Source: Paludibacter sp. (GTDB lineage: Bacteria > Bacteroidota > Bacteroidia > Bacteroidales > Paludibacteraceae). Taken from it: a stretch of DNA of 64,000 nucleotides. Of this stretch, positions 53,080 through 62,594 are shown in pieces. The DNA lies in the NCBI GenBank assembly GCA_024710005.1, contig JANJVQ010000006.1, positions 1-64,000 of the forward strand. The letters run 5' to 3'. The notes beneath the pieces were generated by a model. The model was not told where the DNA came from. It saw only the letters and a list, made by a program, of their open reading frames with translations, and did not search any database. The number at the start of each line of letters is the position of its first letter. Position 1 is the first letter of the stretch. The translations under genes and the position numbers were made by a program.

Positions 53080-55773
53080 TCATTTGCCAATAGCAACAAA
53101 ATAATCAAAAGAATTGGTTTTGCTTATTTTATTATGGGGTAACAGAAGATAATGCCATGGCTTGCCTTCATTTTTTGTTGTGTAATCGGAGGCAAATCGA
53201 CAATACTGCTCTGCTGCTGATTTTTTAGCCAATACATCCGCGTTGTCAAGCTCTGATGCAGATTTTACTTCTACCATATAAATGGCTGATCCAGTCTCAA
53301 CAATGAAATCAGGCTCATACTTTTTTGAGTTGTAATCCCAGTATATTCTGAATTGATTGGGAGCAGGACGAAGCCATTTGATTACCTTCTCGTCATTTTC
53401 CAACACGAAAGCGAAATCCAGTTCTGCTTTGCTGTCGAATTTGTATTCAAAATGACAGGCTCGCTCGAAACCCCTAAAGACATATTTTGGAATCAAACTT
53501 ACAGGAGTAACCGACTCACGATAATCACGATAGCCGGAATTTGTTAAGGCTGAGAAGTTCCATTGTTCAATACCAACGAAAGGAAAAACACGGGGAGCCT
53601 TATATTCGGGAGCATGCAGCATGAAATGCATTTTCATTTGCTGGTATATTTTTTCAGCAATGATGGTTTTGTACTGAAAAATCGTTTGCAAAAGTTCTTC
53701 CGGTGTTTCGATGTTTGCTTTGATGGATTCGTAAGCTTGTGTTGCCAACCGGTAAAGCAATTCAGCATTTTCATCATAATCAATCTCCGGATAATCTATC
53801 AGTGATGCAATAATCAGTTTTACAGGATTGCCGTACGAACCACTCGATTTTGTTTTGATTGTTTCTACCAGCCTATCTTTCAAGCCCATGCGGATAATTT
53901 CTTCTTCAAGCGCCTGAAAATTAAAGTCTGATGTATCCAAATCAAAAGGCAAGAATGAAGCGGTTACTTCCCCCTGAACCAAATCCATACGAGGTATCTC
54001 TATGATATTTTTCTTATAATCAGTGACCAGCTTTTCATACAGTTCCTCAGCTTCTTTAATTATTTGGTCTTTGAAAAGATTTTGCTGCCCTTGCGAAAGG
54101 TTGTACTCAACCTGACGAATTACCTTTCTTTTGACTTCCTCCTTGTTCAAATCATCTACTTTGCGTACTTCGGGGAGCGTATTAAAATCAGGCAACACGG
54201 CTATAATTGCTTTTTTGGCATCTAAAGAATTTTGTGCTGTTTGTTTTTCAGGAAGCGATGTAATCGTGTTGACTATCTCCTGCTCTTTTTCTAAAGCAGC
54301 TTCAATAATGGGTTTAGAGCTGACGGGCACTGTTTTTGTTGAGAAATCCTCTTCCGAAATTTCTACAAAACTCATTTTGTTGAGCACTGAATCGGGATTT
54401 TGTGCTGCCTGTATCACAGCATCGAAGTTTTCGTGAGCTACCACCGTCAACTTGTCAATTTTATCAACACCCGTACGCTTTCCTTCATAAGGCAATCGCA
54501 ATCCCCTACCGATGGTTTGTTCCACCAAAATAGCGGCATTTGCTGCCCGAAGCGGAACAATGGTATATAAGTTGGTAACGTCCCACCCTTCTTTCAACAT
54601 GTTTACATGAATCACGATCTCAATTTCATTCTCCGGATTTTCCAGAGAGATAAATTGCTTTTCAATGTCTTCTTCTTTTTTGGTCGATGAATCTATTTGC
54701 AAAGCTTTCCCAACATAAGCTCCTTCATAGAAAGCAGCTGAGTTGATTAAATCGTATATTTCCTTCGCGTGGGATATATCCTTACAAACCACGAGGATAA
54801 ATGGTTTTACAATCTTAACATCATTGTTCAGCGCGTAAATCTCCAGTTCTGTTTTTGTATCCTGATGAATACTGATGGCATCTTCGAGTTTGATGATTTC
54901 GAGTTCTCGGTCGGACAGGTTCCTGCGTTCGAAGTTTTTACGGGTGGCAATAGCCGGATTTTTCACGAACTTTCCATCGGCAAGTGCCTGCGCTAAGGAG
55001 TACTCATATACCACATTCCTGAACGGATTTCCTTTTTCATCGAAGGGAGTGGCTGTCATTTCAATCCCCAGTACCGGTTTCAACTCGTTAATAGCATTTT
55101 TTGATGCATCGGCATGATAGCGATGGGCTTCGTCCATCAGAATTACCAGGTCGTCTAATTTCGATAAATAATCCCAGTACGACTGACCAAGATATTCTGA
55201 AAGCCGCTTGATGCGGGGTGCTAAGCTTACTCCACCTTGTTTGGTGCCCCTGTTCTCTGAATTGAACTTGGCGATGTTGAAGATATTGATTCTGATTTCT
55301 GAGGCTTCAAACAAATTGCCTTGCTGGGCGTAGTTATCGCCTGTTATGATAACCGGACGGTTATGCACGAACTCCGGGATGCCATTGAAAACATATTTGT
55401 GATAGCCGGGATTGCCAAAATCCTCAATCAGTTTATCGTATATGGTAAGATTCGGCGCCAATACGAAAAAGTTCCGAATACCTTTCTTCAGATACAAATA
55501 AGCTATACATGCTCCCATCAGCCGGGTTTTTCCTACTCCTGTTGCAATCGAAAAAGCTACCGAAGGAAAATCGCGGTCGAAACCAGCAACCGTCGGAAAC
55601 ATCGTCCTGACTTTTTGTAACTCCTCTGCCAGAAACGCTGCTGCATCGTCTTTGTCTTCAGGACTTTTCCTGAAAGACAGCGTTTCACCCAATTGTGCAA
55701 TGATATCCAGCGATTCTTGTAAGGGTTCACGAAGAGAAAGGCGAAGTTTGATGTTGTTGGCGATTGGGTTCAT
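53080..55773 (-). CDS. res: Type III-like restriction enzyme Res subunit (helicase-nuclease)
   Basis: From the ATG at 55773 the protein has 897 residues; the frame extends to a TTG at 55791. The superfamily 2 helicase shows ATGVGKTRLMGAC (Walker A), LVILMDEAHRYHAD (DEAH) and EMTATPFDEKGNP, and the second half EGWDVTNLYTIVPLRAANA and EQTIGRGLRLPY. The C-terminus has a PD-(D/E)xK nuclease: PDFIVETGSAIYMVEVKSA. It would cut DNA as a complex with Mod. It is the last gene of the island, ~107 bp after the unknown gene at 55881; this gap may hold its own promoter. Confidence 0.9.
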   Translation of the reverse strand: MNPIANNIKLRLSLREPLQESLDIIAQLGETLSFRKSPEDKDDAAAFLAEELQKVRTMFPTVAGFDRDFPSVAFSIATGVGKTRLMGACIAYLYLKKGIRNFFVLAPNLTIYDKLIEDFGNPGYHKYVFNGIPEFVHNRPVIITGDNYAQQGNLFEASEIRINIFNIAKFNSENRGTKQGGVSLAPRIKRLSEYLGQSYWDYLSKLDDLVILMDEAHRYHADASKNAINELKPVLGIEMTATPFDEKGNPFRNVVYEYSLAQALADGKFVKNPAIATRKNFERRNLSDRELEIIKLEDAISIHQDTKTELEIYALNNDVKIVKPFILVVCKDISHAKEIYDLINSAAFYEGAYVGKALQIDSSTKKEEDIEKQFISLENPENEIEIVIHVNMLKEGWDVTNLYTIVPLRAANAAILVEQTIGRGLRLPYEGKRTGVDKIDKLTVVAHENFDAVIQAAQNPDSVLNKMSFVEISEEDFSTKTVPVSSKPIIEAALEKEQEIVNTITSLPEKQTAQNSLDAKKAIIAVLPDFNTLPEVRKVDDLNKEEVKRKVIRQVEYNLSQGQQNLFKDQIIKEAEELYEKLVTDYKKNIIEIPRMDLVQGEVTASFLPFDLDTSDFNFQALEEEIIRMGLKDRLVETIKTKSSGSYGNPVKLIIASLIDYPEIDYDENAELLYRLATQAYESIKANIETPEELLQTIFQYKTIIAEKIYQQMKMHFMLHAPEYKAPRVFPFVGIEQWNFSALTNSGYRDYRESVTPVSLIPKYVFRGFERACHFEYKFDSKAELDFAFVLENDEKVIKWLRPAPNQFRIYWDYNSKKYEPDFIVETGSAIYMVEVKSASELDNADVLAKKSAAEQYCRFASDYTTKNEGKPWHYLLLPHNKISKTNSFDYFVAIGK

Positions 55774-55874
55774 TGTAATTCGTTTTTGCAAATATTATGT
55801 TAAAAATCAACCAGAAATAGATTTATTGTTTTATCTTTGCACCATCTCATTAACCAAGTGTTAAAAGAGTTACG

Positions 55875-55898
55875 GGGTCGTTAAGCAATTGGCGACCC
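55875..55898 (-). terminator. Hairpin enclosing the stop codon of the unknown gene (possible terminator)
   Basis: GGGTCG and CGACCC at 55875-55880 and 55893-55898 pair around a 12-base loop that contains the stop codon of the gene at 55881. The following minus-strand sequence has only a four-T run. It could partly separate the cassette from res. Confidence 0.4.
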
Positions 55899-56459
55899 TT
55901 GCTTATTCTGTAATTCTTGCATTATTTCTTTTACTAAACTATCCGGAGTAAAGAATTTCTCTCCTTTTTCTTGTGACCAATTATAATACTCCTTCAGTTT
56001 TTTCTTAGTCTCATGTTTATATTCAGCTACAAATGCAGTCCATAAAAGTATGAATGAACTTCTAATATCTAAAACTACAAAATAATCTACATCCTCAGGA
56101 TTTTCGATTAAAATACATATCCTTTGCTTCCCCTTTCGTTCTTGTCTCCAGAATTTTAGATTCCACGTTTCTGTATTTTCAATTACGGGTCTCGCCCACG
56201 ACATACATTCACATCTTCTTAAATCAGGTATTCTTTCATCTTCTACCTCACCTTTGTGTGTCATGTGATAGAATGTGTATGCACGACTCTGAAATAATGG
56301 ATTGAACTTCAAATTGACATTACATGTACCAAATTTTGCTTTATGTTTTATAAAGTCTCTCTCAAAAATTGCATAAACAGCATCAATGTATTTTGCATAA
56401 TTTCCCTCATATTCTGATAGTAAAATCTTACTGGGAAGGCTAAATTTTTCATCTGCCAT
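55881..56459 (-). CDS. Unknown protein, last gene of the nested cassette
   Basis: The 192-residue soluble protein is not recognised. It has a clustered Cys segment RRCECMSWARPVIEN, an ILIENPEDVDYFVVLDIRSS strand-rich centre and a charged helical C-terminus. The start overlaps the end of the DUF3800 gene by 11 bp, so the two are probably translated together and may act together. Base composition is AT-rich like the three genes upstream and unlike the flanking mod and res ends. Confidence 0.75.
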   Translation of the reverse strand: MADEKFSLPSKILLSEYEGNYAKYIDAVYAIFERDFIKHKAKFGTCNVNLKFNPLFQSRAYTFYHMTHKGEVEDERIPDLRRCECMSWARPVIENTETWNLKFWRQERKGKQRICILIENPEDVDYFVVLDIRSSFILLWTAFVAEYKHETKKKLKEYYNWSQEKGEKFFTPDSLVKEIMQELQNKQGSPIA

Positions 56460-57156
56460 TTCCGGCCCTCCATCTAAAAAGATTAAACTTATCTTCTTTA
56501 TAAAGTGTTGAACGCTCTAAGGAATAACCTGACCGATCCTTGATTTTTTGAATTAGCTTAAGTTTAGCTTCACTCGTTCTGAGATCTCTGTACAAATAAG
56601 AAATTGCACCCGTAAAAAAATCAGCCAGAGCAATTAACTCCACTTCCTCTGACCTTACTTGCTGTACCTTCTGAATTATATTTTGAGAGAAATCATATTG
56701 ACTATTGCATAACACATCGTGCAATTTTCTAACCTTTTTTGCCCCAGTTGTATCCTTTACATCTATATAAATATTGTAGGAGTTATTTGGCACAAATATC
56801 GTTTTAAGCATATCAAAATACATTTTATAGTAGAATTTGTCATGTGTCTGACTATAATTATCATGTTTTAATACTGATTTGTCAGGGACTACCAATACCC
56901 TAAAATGCAAATCACTATTATCAAAGAAGTAATTTACAATGTCTATATAATAATCATATTTGCCCGTCGATACTTTATTCCATTTTAGCTCAAATGTAGG
57001 ACTTAGCCCATGTTCTACCTTTATCTCCCGCAACCGCTGAAATATGATGTCTTTTTTATTATAAGGACACCAAATTGCTCCAATTGCCATCGCTTTCTGT
57101 TTATCATTCTCTAAATGACAACTTTCATCACAATAAATATTTATTAATTCATTCAT
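56449..57156 (-). CDS. DUF3800 protein (RNase H-like fold, putative nuclease)
   Basis: The 235-residue protein starts with the DUF3800 signature INIYCDES (D10, E11). ELKW with E56, YIDVKDT with D132 and LADFFTGAISY with D179 follow. These four acidic positions are spaced as expected for an RNase H-like active site, so a metal-dependent nuclease is likely but not proven. DUF3800 genes are frequent in phage-defence and mobile regions. It follows the SIR2-like gene by 12 bp and overlaps the unknown gene downstream. Confidence 0.85.
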   Translation of the reverse strand: MNELINIYCDESCHLENDKQKAMAIGAIWCPYNKKDIIFQRLREIKVEHGLSPTFELKWNKVSTGKYDYYIDIVNYFFDNSDLHFRVLVVPDKSVLKHDNYSQTHDKFYYKMYFDMLKTIFVPNNSYNIYIDVKDTTGAKKVRKLHDVLCNSQYDFSQNIIQKVQQVRSEEVELIALADFFTGAISYLYRDLRTSEAKLKLIQKIKDRSGYSLERSTLYKEDKFNLFRWRAGNGR

Positions 57157-57168
57157 AGCTTAGATTTA

Positions 57169-58206
57169 TTACATTTCATTCGGTATTAAAAATTGTTGTG
57201 TACTCTTTTTCAACACAATCTTTAGTGTCCCTTTATCAAGATCATACAATTGCATGTCCGACAATGTGGCTTCAAAACTTTCTTTTACATCCTCACAACT
57301 GGGATCCTGAATATAAACTTTTTGAAGATTCGACATACTTTGAATAATCTTTCGGTCTACTTCACGATTAAAGTATGGAAATGAGTAGCCAATTATCACC
57401 AAAATCTCAGCATCAGTAACTTTATTTTGAATATTCTTATAAAAATCCGGATCAACTCCTTCCCATGCAAATGATAATGCATTATGGATTTTTGAAGAAT
57501 TTATATACGTATTTAAAATATAGCTTATTTCACTCATTCCCTGACGATCGAAAAACGCATCGAATAATCTTGAATTGAATAATCTATTTTCAAACATCAA
57601 CGCTGTACCATTTAATTTTACAATTGAAAAATTATTATTCGTATCATGATCATCCTTGGTAGTTTTGGCACTAATATTTAAATTTACCCATAATCCATAA
57701 ATACTATTTTGATTGCTAAATGCATTATAAGCAAGTTCGAACTGACAATCATAATTCCAAGAGAGGATTGTTACGTCTTTGGGAAAAGAATGAGGCGAAT
57801 TTCCTAAAATATTTGCAAAAAAGGCATCGTATCTCGAATCCAGTTTATTAAACAACTGTTCTAATGTTAGAAAAACTGATAACGCCCTTTTTAATCGATT
57901 ATAATTTGGTCCATTCCCTCCTTCTGTAACTCTTAATTTCTTAGCAAATGTGTCAACGGTTTGATGACTTTCGCTGGTTTCCTTCAGCCATCTCAATTCA
58001 TTAATAAGTTTCGTTAGATCCTGAGAATCTGTTTTAAACTGGCTCTTTGATTCAGTATCTTCTGATTGAATTTTTTCTATTAGCCTATCAATTTGCTTGG
58101 GAAACTCAGATACAATTGGAAGTCCTTCAATAATTTCATCTCTATCTTTGTCATCTCGTTTCCCACGACTCGCTCCCGCTCCAAAAAGATATACAATTCT
58201 ACTCAT
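57169..58206 (-). CDS. SIR2-like protein
   Basis: The 345-residue protein begins with the nucleotide-binding motif FGAGAS (8-13). It then shows ILSWNYDCQFELAY (N151, D153), IVKLNG at 195-200 and IIGYSFPYFNREVD at 271-284, the order seen in SIR2-like domains. In typical SIR2-like effectors the third motif is K-L-H-G; here the His is Asn (AAT). Many bacterial SIR2-like proteins deplete NAD during phage infection. Whether this one is active with Asn is open. The ATPase gene ends two bases upstream of its start, implying coupling. Confidence 0.78.
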   Translation of the reverse strand: MSRIVYLFGAGASRGKRDDKDRDEIIEGLPIVSEFPKQIDRLIEKIQSEDTESKSQFKTDSQDLTKLINELRWLKETSESHQTVDTFAKKLRVTEGGNGPNYNRLKRALSVFLTLEQLFNKLDSRYDAFFANILGNSPHSFPKDVTILSWNYDCQFELAYNAFSNQNSIYGLWVNLNISAKTTKDDHDTNNNFSIVKLNGTALMFENRLFNSRLFDAFFDRQGMSEISYILNTYINSSKIHNALSFAWEGVDPDFYKNIQNKVTDAEILVIIGYSFPYFNREVDRKIIQSMSNLQKVYIQDPSCEDVKESFEATLSDMQLYDLDKGTLKIVLKKSTQQFLIPNEM

Positions 58207-58208
58207 CT

Positions 58209-59909
58209 TTAGGAGTTTACAATGGTTTCCAAATTATTAAAGAAGTTTTCTACATCCTCATGGATTTCCTCTGCTTTCATAGCACTTGCAATACTACTCC
58301 GGTTTATTTTAACACCGCAAGAATCATAATTCTCAATTTGATGGAAAAGTGAGTCCTGATTCTCAAAAAGCAATTTTTTCCCATCTAAAACAGAAAAAAT
58401 TTGTGCCTTAACATTTTTCCAATTACTTCCCTTAGGAAGTGTCAGATTTTGTCCGGCAAAATAGCCATCAATGAGTTCAATAAAAGGATTTAGGAATAAA
58501 CCATCAGGTTCTCCATTAGCCTTTAATTCGCATTCAACAGCTCTTTTCCATGCATCCGGAACCAGTAAATAATTATCGATATTTTTGCGTTTCCATTCAT
58601 TCAGTGTTTGTTGATCTGACCTGGGATTCAGTGCATCGGTTTCATTGTCATAATCAAACAAAATGGCTCTTTTTAGGGATGGGACTATTTGCTTAAGAGC
58701 ATTATAGTGATTATCTGCTTTGTTTTTCATGTCCGTTTTAGTAGATCCTCCAAGTATGTATGGATAATACATTTGATATAACGCTGTTTTACCCAGCGTG
58801 TTTGCCCATGCAGAGAGGATCCTTTCATCGTCTTCTCCTTCTATATAAAGAATATAGGGTGATTCCTGTGTTCGAATTACATCAATATTATCAACCGAAC
58901 TCAAAGCCTGAATAATTGCTCCACTGGATTGCACTCTTTTGGGAGTTCCTGATAATATTGATATTATTGAGTCGATCTCAACCCCTTTAATAAATTCTTC
59001 AGAATGAGTTGCTACTAAAAATTGCACTTTATCCCTTTGTTTGAAATAGTTGATGATCTGTCTTTGTAAATTAACATGCAAGTGTGCATCAGGTTCATCA
59101 AACAATAATGTAGTTACACCCTGATAACCATACATAAACGCCAAAAGAGTCAATATCTGATGAAAACCACTTCCACCTGAGATTATATCAAAGGTTTTTT
59201 TATTTACTTTATACTCTGATATAATTTCAGTACTGATTCCTTTTTCATATTCAGGTATTTTTAAATCAACTGCAAACCATTCTCTAACACGGGTTTCTAT
59301 TTCTTTCCAATCCTGATTAAATGTTATTGGCACGTCTGGTCTATCGATAACCCGATATAATAAGTTTCTTAATACTGAACCTGGCTGAGCCTTTCCTACA
59401 TTTTGTCGGACGTTACCATCATCCAACCATTTTTCATGAGGTTCCAAACCTGAGAATGGTGGTACATATACAACGCGTGGAAATTCTGGCATTTCATATT
59501 TTGCTGAGATATCTTCCCATCCTTCTTTTGGAATGGCATAAACCGCTTGTGGTGATTGATATCGCAATTGAACACAGAAATTCTGTTCTTCATTTTCTGA
59601 ATTCATCCAATACACATCAATCTCAATATAAATATAGTTATTGCTGGCTTGCCCTATTCTATCTGTCCATAACAGATTGAATTCAGGTAGCGGAAGTGCT
59701 GTAAAATTCGGCAAAACTACCTGTATACCACGACTACCTTTTCGTTTTGCCAGCACAAACTGATCCACACAAAATTGCCAGATAGCCAATGCTTGTAGTG
59801 CCGTACTTTTTCCACTGTTATTCGCACCTACAATTAAATCGAAATTATTAAACGAAAAGGTTTCTTCCTTTACCTTCTTGAAATTCTTGAGAATTAATTT
59901 GTGTATCAT
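58209..59909 (-). CDS. OLD-like ATPase with C-terminal TOPRIM domain
   Basis: The 566-residue protein has an ABC-type ATPase: Walker A GANNSGKST at 28-36, SGGSGFHQILTLLAF (signature, from 244), Walker B TLLFDEPDAHLH and switch His in ATHSEEF. Residues ~350-450 look like TOPRIM: YILYIEGEDDERIL with E357/E359 and AILFDYDNE with D419/D421. This is the layout of OLD-family nucleases such as GajA, but no UvrD-like partner (GajB) is present. It is first of the four-gene cassette, 16 bp after mod. Confidence 0.87.
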   Translation of the reverse strand: MIHKLILKNFKKVKEETFSFNNFDLIVGANNSGKSTALQALAIWQFCVDQFVLAKRKGSRGIQVVLPNFTALPLPEFNLLWTDRIGQASNNYIYIEIDVYWMNSENEEQNFCVQLRYQSPQAVYAIPKEGWEDISAKYEMPEFPRVVYVPPFSGLEPHEKWLDDGNVRQNVGKAQPGSVLRNLLYRVIDRPDVPITFNQDWKEIETRVREWFAVDLKIPEYEKGISTEIISEYKVNKKTFDIISGGSGFHQILTLLAFMYGYQGVTTLLFDEPDAHLHVNLQRQIINYFKQRDKVQFLVATHSEEFIKGVEIDSIISILSGTPKRVQSSGAIIQALSSVDNIDVIRTQESPYILYIEGEDDERILSAWANTLGKTALYQMYYPYILGGSTKTDMKNKADNHYNALKQIVPSLKRAILFDYDNETDALNPRSDQQTLNEWKRKNIDNYLLVPDAWKRAVECELKANGEPDGLFLNPFIELIDGYFAGQNLTLPKGSNWKNVKAQIFSVLDGKKLLFENQDSLFHQIENYDSCGVKINRSSIASAMKAEEIHEDVENFFNNLETIVNS

Positions 59910-59925
59910 GATGTGGCAATATTAA

Positions 59926-61707
59926 TTAATCAAACAACGTTGGTTCATTATTTTTTTTCAATTCATCCCTTATTTCCTGCACACTAACTTTGGTGTCGGG
60001 AAAAGAATCGTCAAATATAACAGTTTCTGTTGTATTATCCTCATCTGTTGGCAGATTCACGATGTTCAGGCTATAATCATCCTTCCCAAACTCGCACCTC
60101 CCGAGCAGCATCTGTGGGATTTTCTTGATGGTGATGTTGCCAAACCGGCTTCTACATTCCTGCTGAAAGGATTTACAGCATATCAGCAGACTTTCGCCGG
60201 GTTTCATCTCATCGTGGATGCTTTCAAGGGTTTCAACGGTGAGGAACTGGGTGGTGACATAGATATAATCCTGTTCGCTCGAACGGCCTTGTTTCCAGTA
60301 AGTATGGTCATCGGGTCGATAGCTAAATCCTTCCTGCTTGGCCATGGCGGCTGCCAGCATCGAAGGGTTGTATTCTTTGCTGATGACCCAGTTGCCAAAC
60401 TTGTCCTGGTTAAGCAAGCTGGGTGCAAGGGTGTAAAACTTGAACCCGCCGCCGCCTTTCCAGTTGACTGCTTTGCTGATGCCGCCCTGCTCTCCGTCAA
60501 CAACTTGTTTTAACCGGGGATAACAATGTGTTTTGGCATGCTCGCCTAATTCCACGCCTATCCAGCGACGCCCCATTTTGTGGGCTACGGCTGCGGTGGT
60601 GCCGGAACCGAGAAAGGAGTCGAGGACGAGGTCACCTTTTTCAGTTGAAATTTCAATACATCTTCTAATTAATTTTTCCGGTTTTTTTCCGTTTTTAAAA
60701 ATCACATAACCTTCATTAGCAATACCATTGTAGGGAATATCTGTCCAAAGATTAGTTAATGGTTTAGAAATTTGTAAAATTCCATCAATTTCTTTGATTT
60801 TTGATTCTAAAAAATACATTTGACGACCATTTAAAATATAAACATCATCATAACATTCCCTTTCATAGCGATATATAACATCAGGATCATTTTTTGATTT
60901 ATCGCGAAGCTCAACTATAGCTCTACCTGCAGCATTACTAATAGCTGTAGATTGAAATACTTTACTCGCATTCTTTTCAGCAAAAACAGACACCTCTTTT
61001 TCAAAGTCTAATTTTCCAATTTTTTCTTTTGCCGTTTTCACACAATCATATCCTTTTATTTTTGCAAAATATTCATTAATATTTTCAATTTTCCAGTTAC
61101 AATACTCAGACTCTTTATTAACAACAAATTTATTATACATTGAATCATATTCAGTTGATACATACTGAATCTCATATTTGTAATAGTACCTATCAAAAGC
61201 ATACATAAGAATATATTCAGTTTGAGAATAGGGACTTGGATTTACAACTTTATGTCCTGAAGGATCAGAAGTTTTTACAACAATCATATTTAAAAAATTT
61301 TTGCGTTCAAAAATCTCATCCATCATTATTCTTAAATATGCCATTTCTTTGTCATCTATGTGAACATAAATAACACCATCTTTTGTAAGCAATTTTTTAA
61401 GTACCTGTAACCTCTGATACATTAATCTGAGCCACAAGGAATGTTCAATCCCATCGTCATAATGTTCAAATGCAGCTCCAGTATTAAAAGGTGGATCAAT
61501 ATAAATACACTTCACCTTTCCAGTGAACTCTTGCTCCAGCGCTTTCAGGGCAAGTAAATTATCGCCATGAATCAGCATATTGCCCGTATGCGGGTCGCCA
61601 TAGCTGTATTCCGGGTTTTCGATGAGGATGCGCGGTTCGAGTTTGGGTTCGTCGCCTTTGCCTATCCAGGTGAGTTCGAGTTTTTGAAGTGTATGTTGTT
61701 TCGACAT
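59926..61707 (-). CDS. mod: Type III-like DNA methyltransferase Mod (beta-class N6-adenine)
   Basis: The 593-residue protein has the catalytic motif DPPFNTG (motif IV, CIYIDPPFNTGAAF) before the SAM motif LDSFLGSGTTAAVA (motif I), which defines the beta class. GDNLLALKAL is typical of type III Mod. The part between them (~100-340, roughly bases 60,690-61,410) is strikingly AT-rich compared with both ends. It corresponds to the target-recognition region. It modifies the site that Res would cut, though Res is now four genes away. All catalytic motifs are present. Confidence 0.93.
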   Translation of the reverse strand: MSKQHTLQKLELTWIGKGDEPKLEPRILIENPEYSYGDPHTGNMLIHGDNLLALKALEQEFTGKVKCIYIDPPFNTGAAFEHYDDGIEHSLWLRLMYQRLQVLKKLLTKDGVIYVHIDDKEMAYLRIMMDEIFERKNFLNMIVVKTSDPSGHKVVNPSPYSQTEYILMYAFDRYYYKYEIQYVSTEYDSMYNKFVVNKESEYCNWKIENINEYFAKIKGYDCVKTAKEKIGKLDFEKEVSVFAEKNASKVFQSTAISNAAGRAIVELRDKSKNDPDVIYRYERECYDDVYILNGRQMYFLESKIKEIDGILQISKPLTNLWTDIPYNGIANEGYVIFKNGKKPEKLIRRCIEISTEKGDLVLDSFLGSGTTAAVAHKMGRRWIGVELGEHAKTHCYPRLKQVVDGEQGGISKAVNWKGGGGFKFYTLAPSLLNQDKFGNWVISKEYNPSMLAAAMAKQEGFSYRPDDHTYWKQGRSSEQDYIYVTTQFLTVETLESIHDEMKPGESLLICCKSFQQECRSRFGNITIKKIPQMLLGRCEFGKDDYSLNIVNLPTDEDNTTETVIFDDSFPDTKVSVQEIRDELKKNNEPTLFD

Positions 61708-61812
61708 GAGATTAATGCAGATATTTTTTCTTGTAATGTAAAACTCCTAATTTGACACGAAAATAGTAATACTTTTTGGAAGGATAATGATTAAAAACAT
61801 ATTCCGTACGTT

Positions 61813-62554
61813 TTAATTCCCCTTTAGCTTATTTTTTGCAATTTTTTTATCTAATGTCTTTACCCTGCGTTCCAATTTCTTAATGTCTTCTTCAGCAGGA
61901 AGTTCTTCGGGCTTTATGCCACTTTTACCTAAAAGGCTTCTTACATCTTTGTTATTTTTCACATGTTCAACTGTAATATGCTGTTCACCTTTGAGATCGT
62001 TCTTCCTTACGTTGAAATTTGTTATTTCTGTAGCCAATTGTTTGGCTGTAATCGCCTTTACTTCTAATCCTTGCAAAGCCTGAATTGTCAACACCGCGTT
62101 CGTATATATTCTTTGAAAGTTCAGTTTCGGTGGAAGCCAGCTTCTCCCGGGCCGATAAACGTTCCATGAGCTGAATCCGTTCTTCAAGCACCTCTTGTTT
62201 GCGGGTTTGAATAGCAAAATAGCTTTGAGCAAAAGCAATTTGTTCTTTCTTTGGGTCTCCATTCTGTGCAATAAGATAACAAGCATAGCGGGTAAGCATA
62301 ATATCATCTTGCTTACGTTCAGCTCCGGAACCAATCGAGACCATTTTGGTGACGTCAACGAAATGGTCAGAAACCGCTTCACCACTGGTTTCGCAACTTT
62401 CTTTGGCTTTGTTTATCGCGTTTAAAAAGTTTCGCAAATCGGCATAACCCAGCAGTTCCTTAAGTTCACGAGCCAACCAATATTCAATGCCATCCTGCTC
62501 ATAAGCATATTCCTCGAATGTTTTGTTTAATTTCGTAATCGTAGTCTTTTCCAT
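61813..62554 (-). pseudogene. dinD: dinD (DNA-damage-inducible protein D), broken by internal deletion and frameshift
   Basis: The N-terminal part (from ATG 62554) matches DinD: FEEYAYEQDGIEYWLARELK, then LTRYACYLIAQNGDP and NIYERGVDNSGFARIRSKGD. Just after this Asp (about base 62050) the frame is lost. The C-terminal part (AKQLATEITNFNVRKNDLKG, EHVKNNKDVRSLLGKSGIKP) continues in another frame down to 61813. The conserved ~35-residue stretch normally found between these two parts is missing, so a deletion that is not a multiple of three is the simplest reading. It lies between helicase and mod genes. Confidence 0.82.
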
Positions 62555-62594
62555 AAATTTATCAATTTGTGTTTGGTTTATAATCAAGATGTTT

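Noticed and set aside
55832-55839. Plus-strand TATCTTTG promoter box
   Set aside because: No plus-strand gene follows it; the match is likely chance or belongs to an unannotated short RNA for which there is no other evidence.
58209-59909. Gabija system (GajA)
   Set aside because: The ATPase-TOPRIM layout resembles GajA, but there is no UvrD-like GajB gene next to it; neighbours are SIR2-like and DUF3800 genes.
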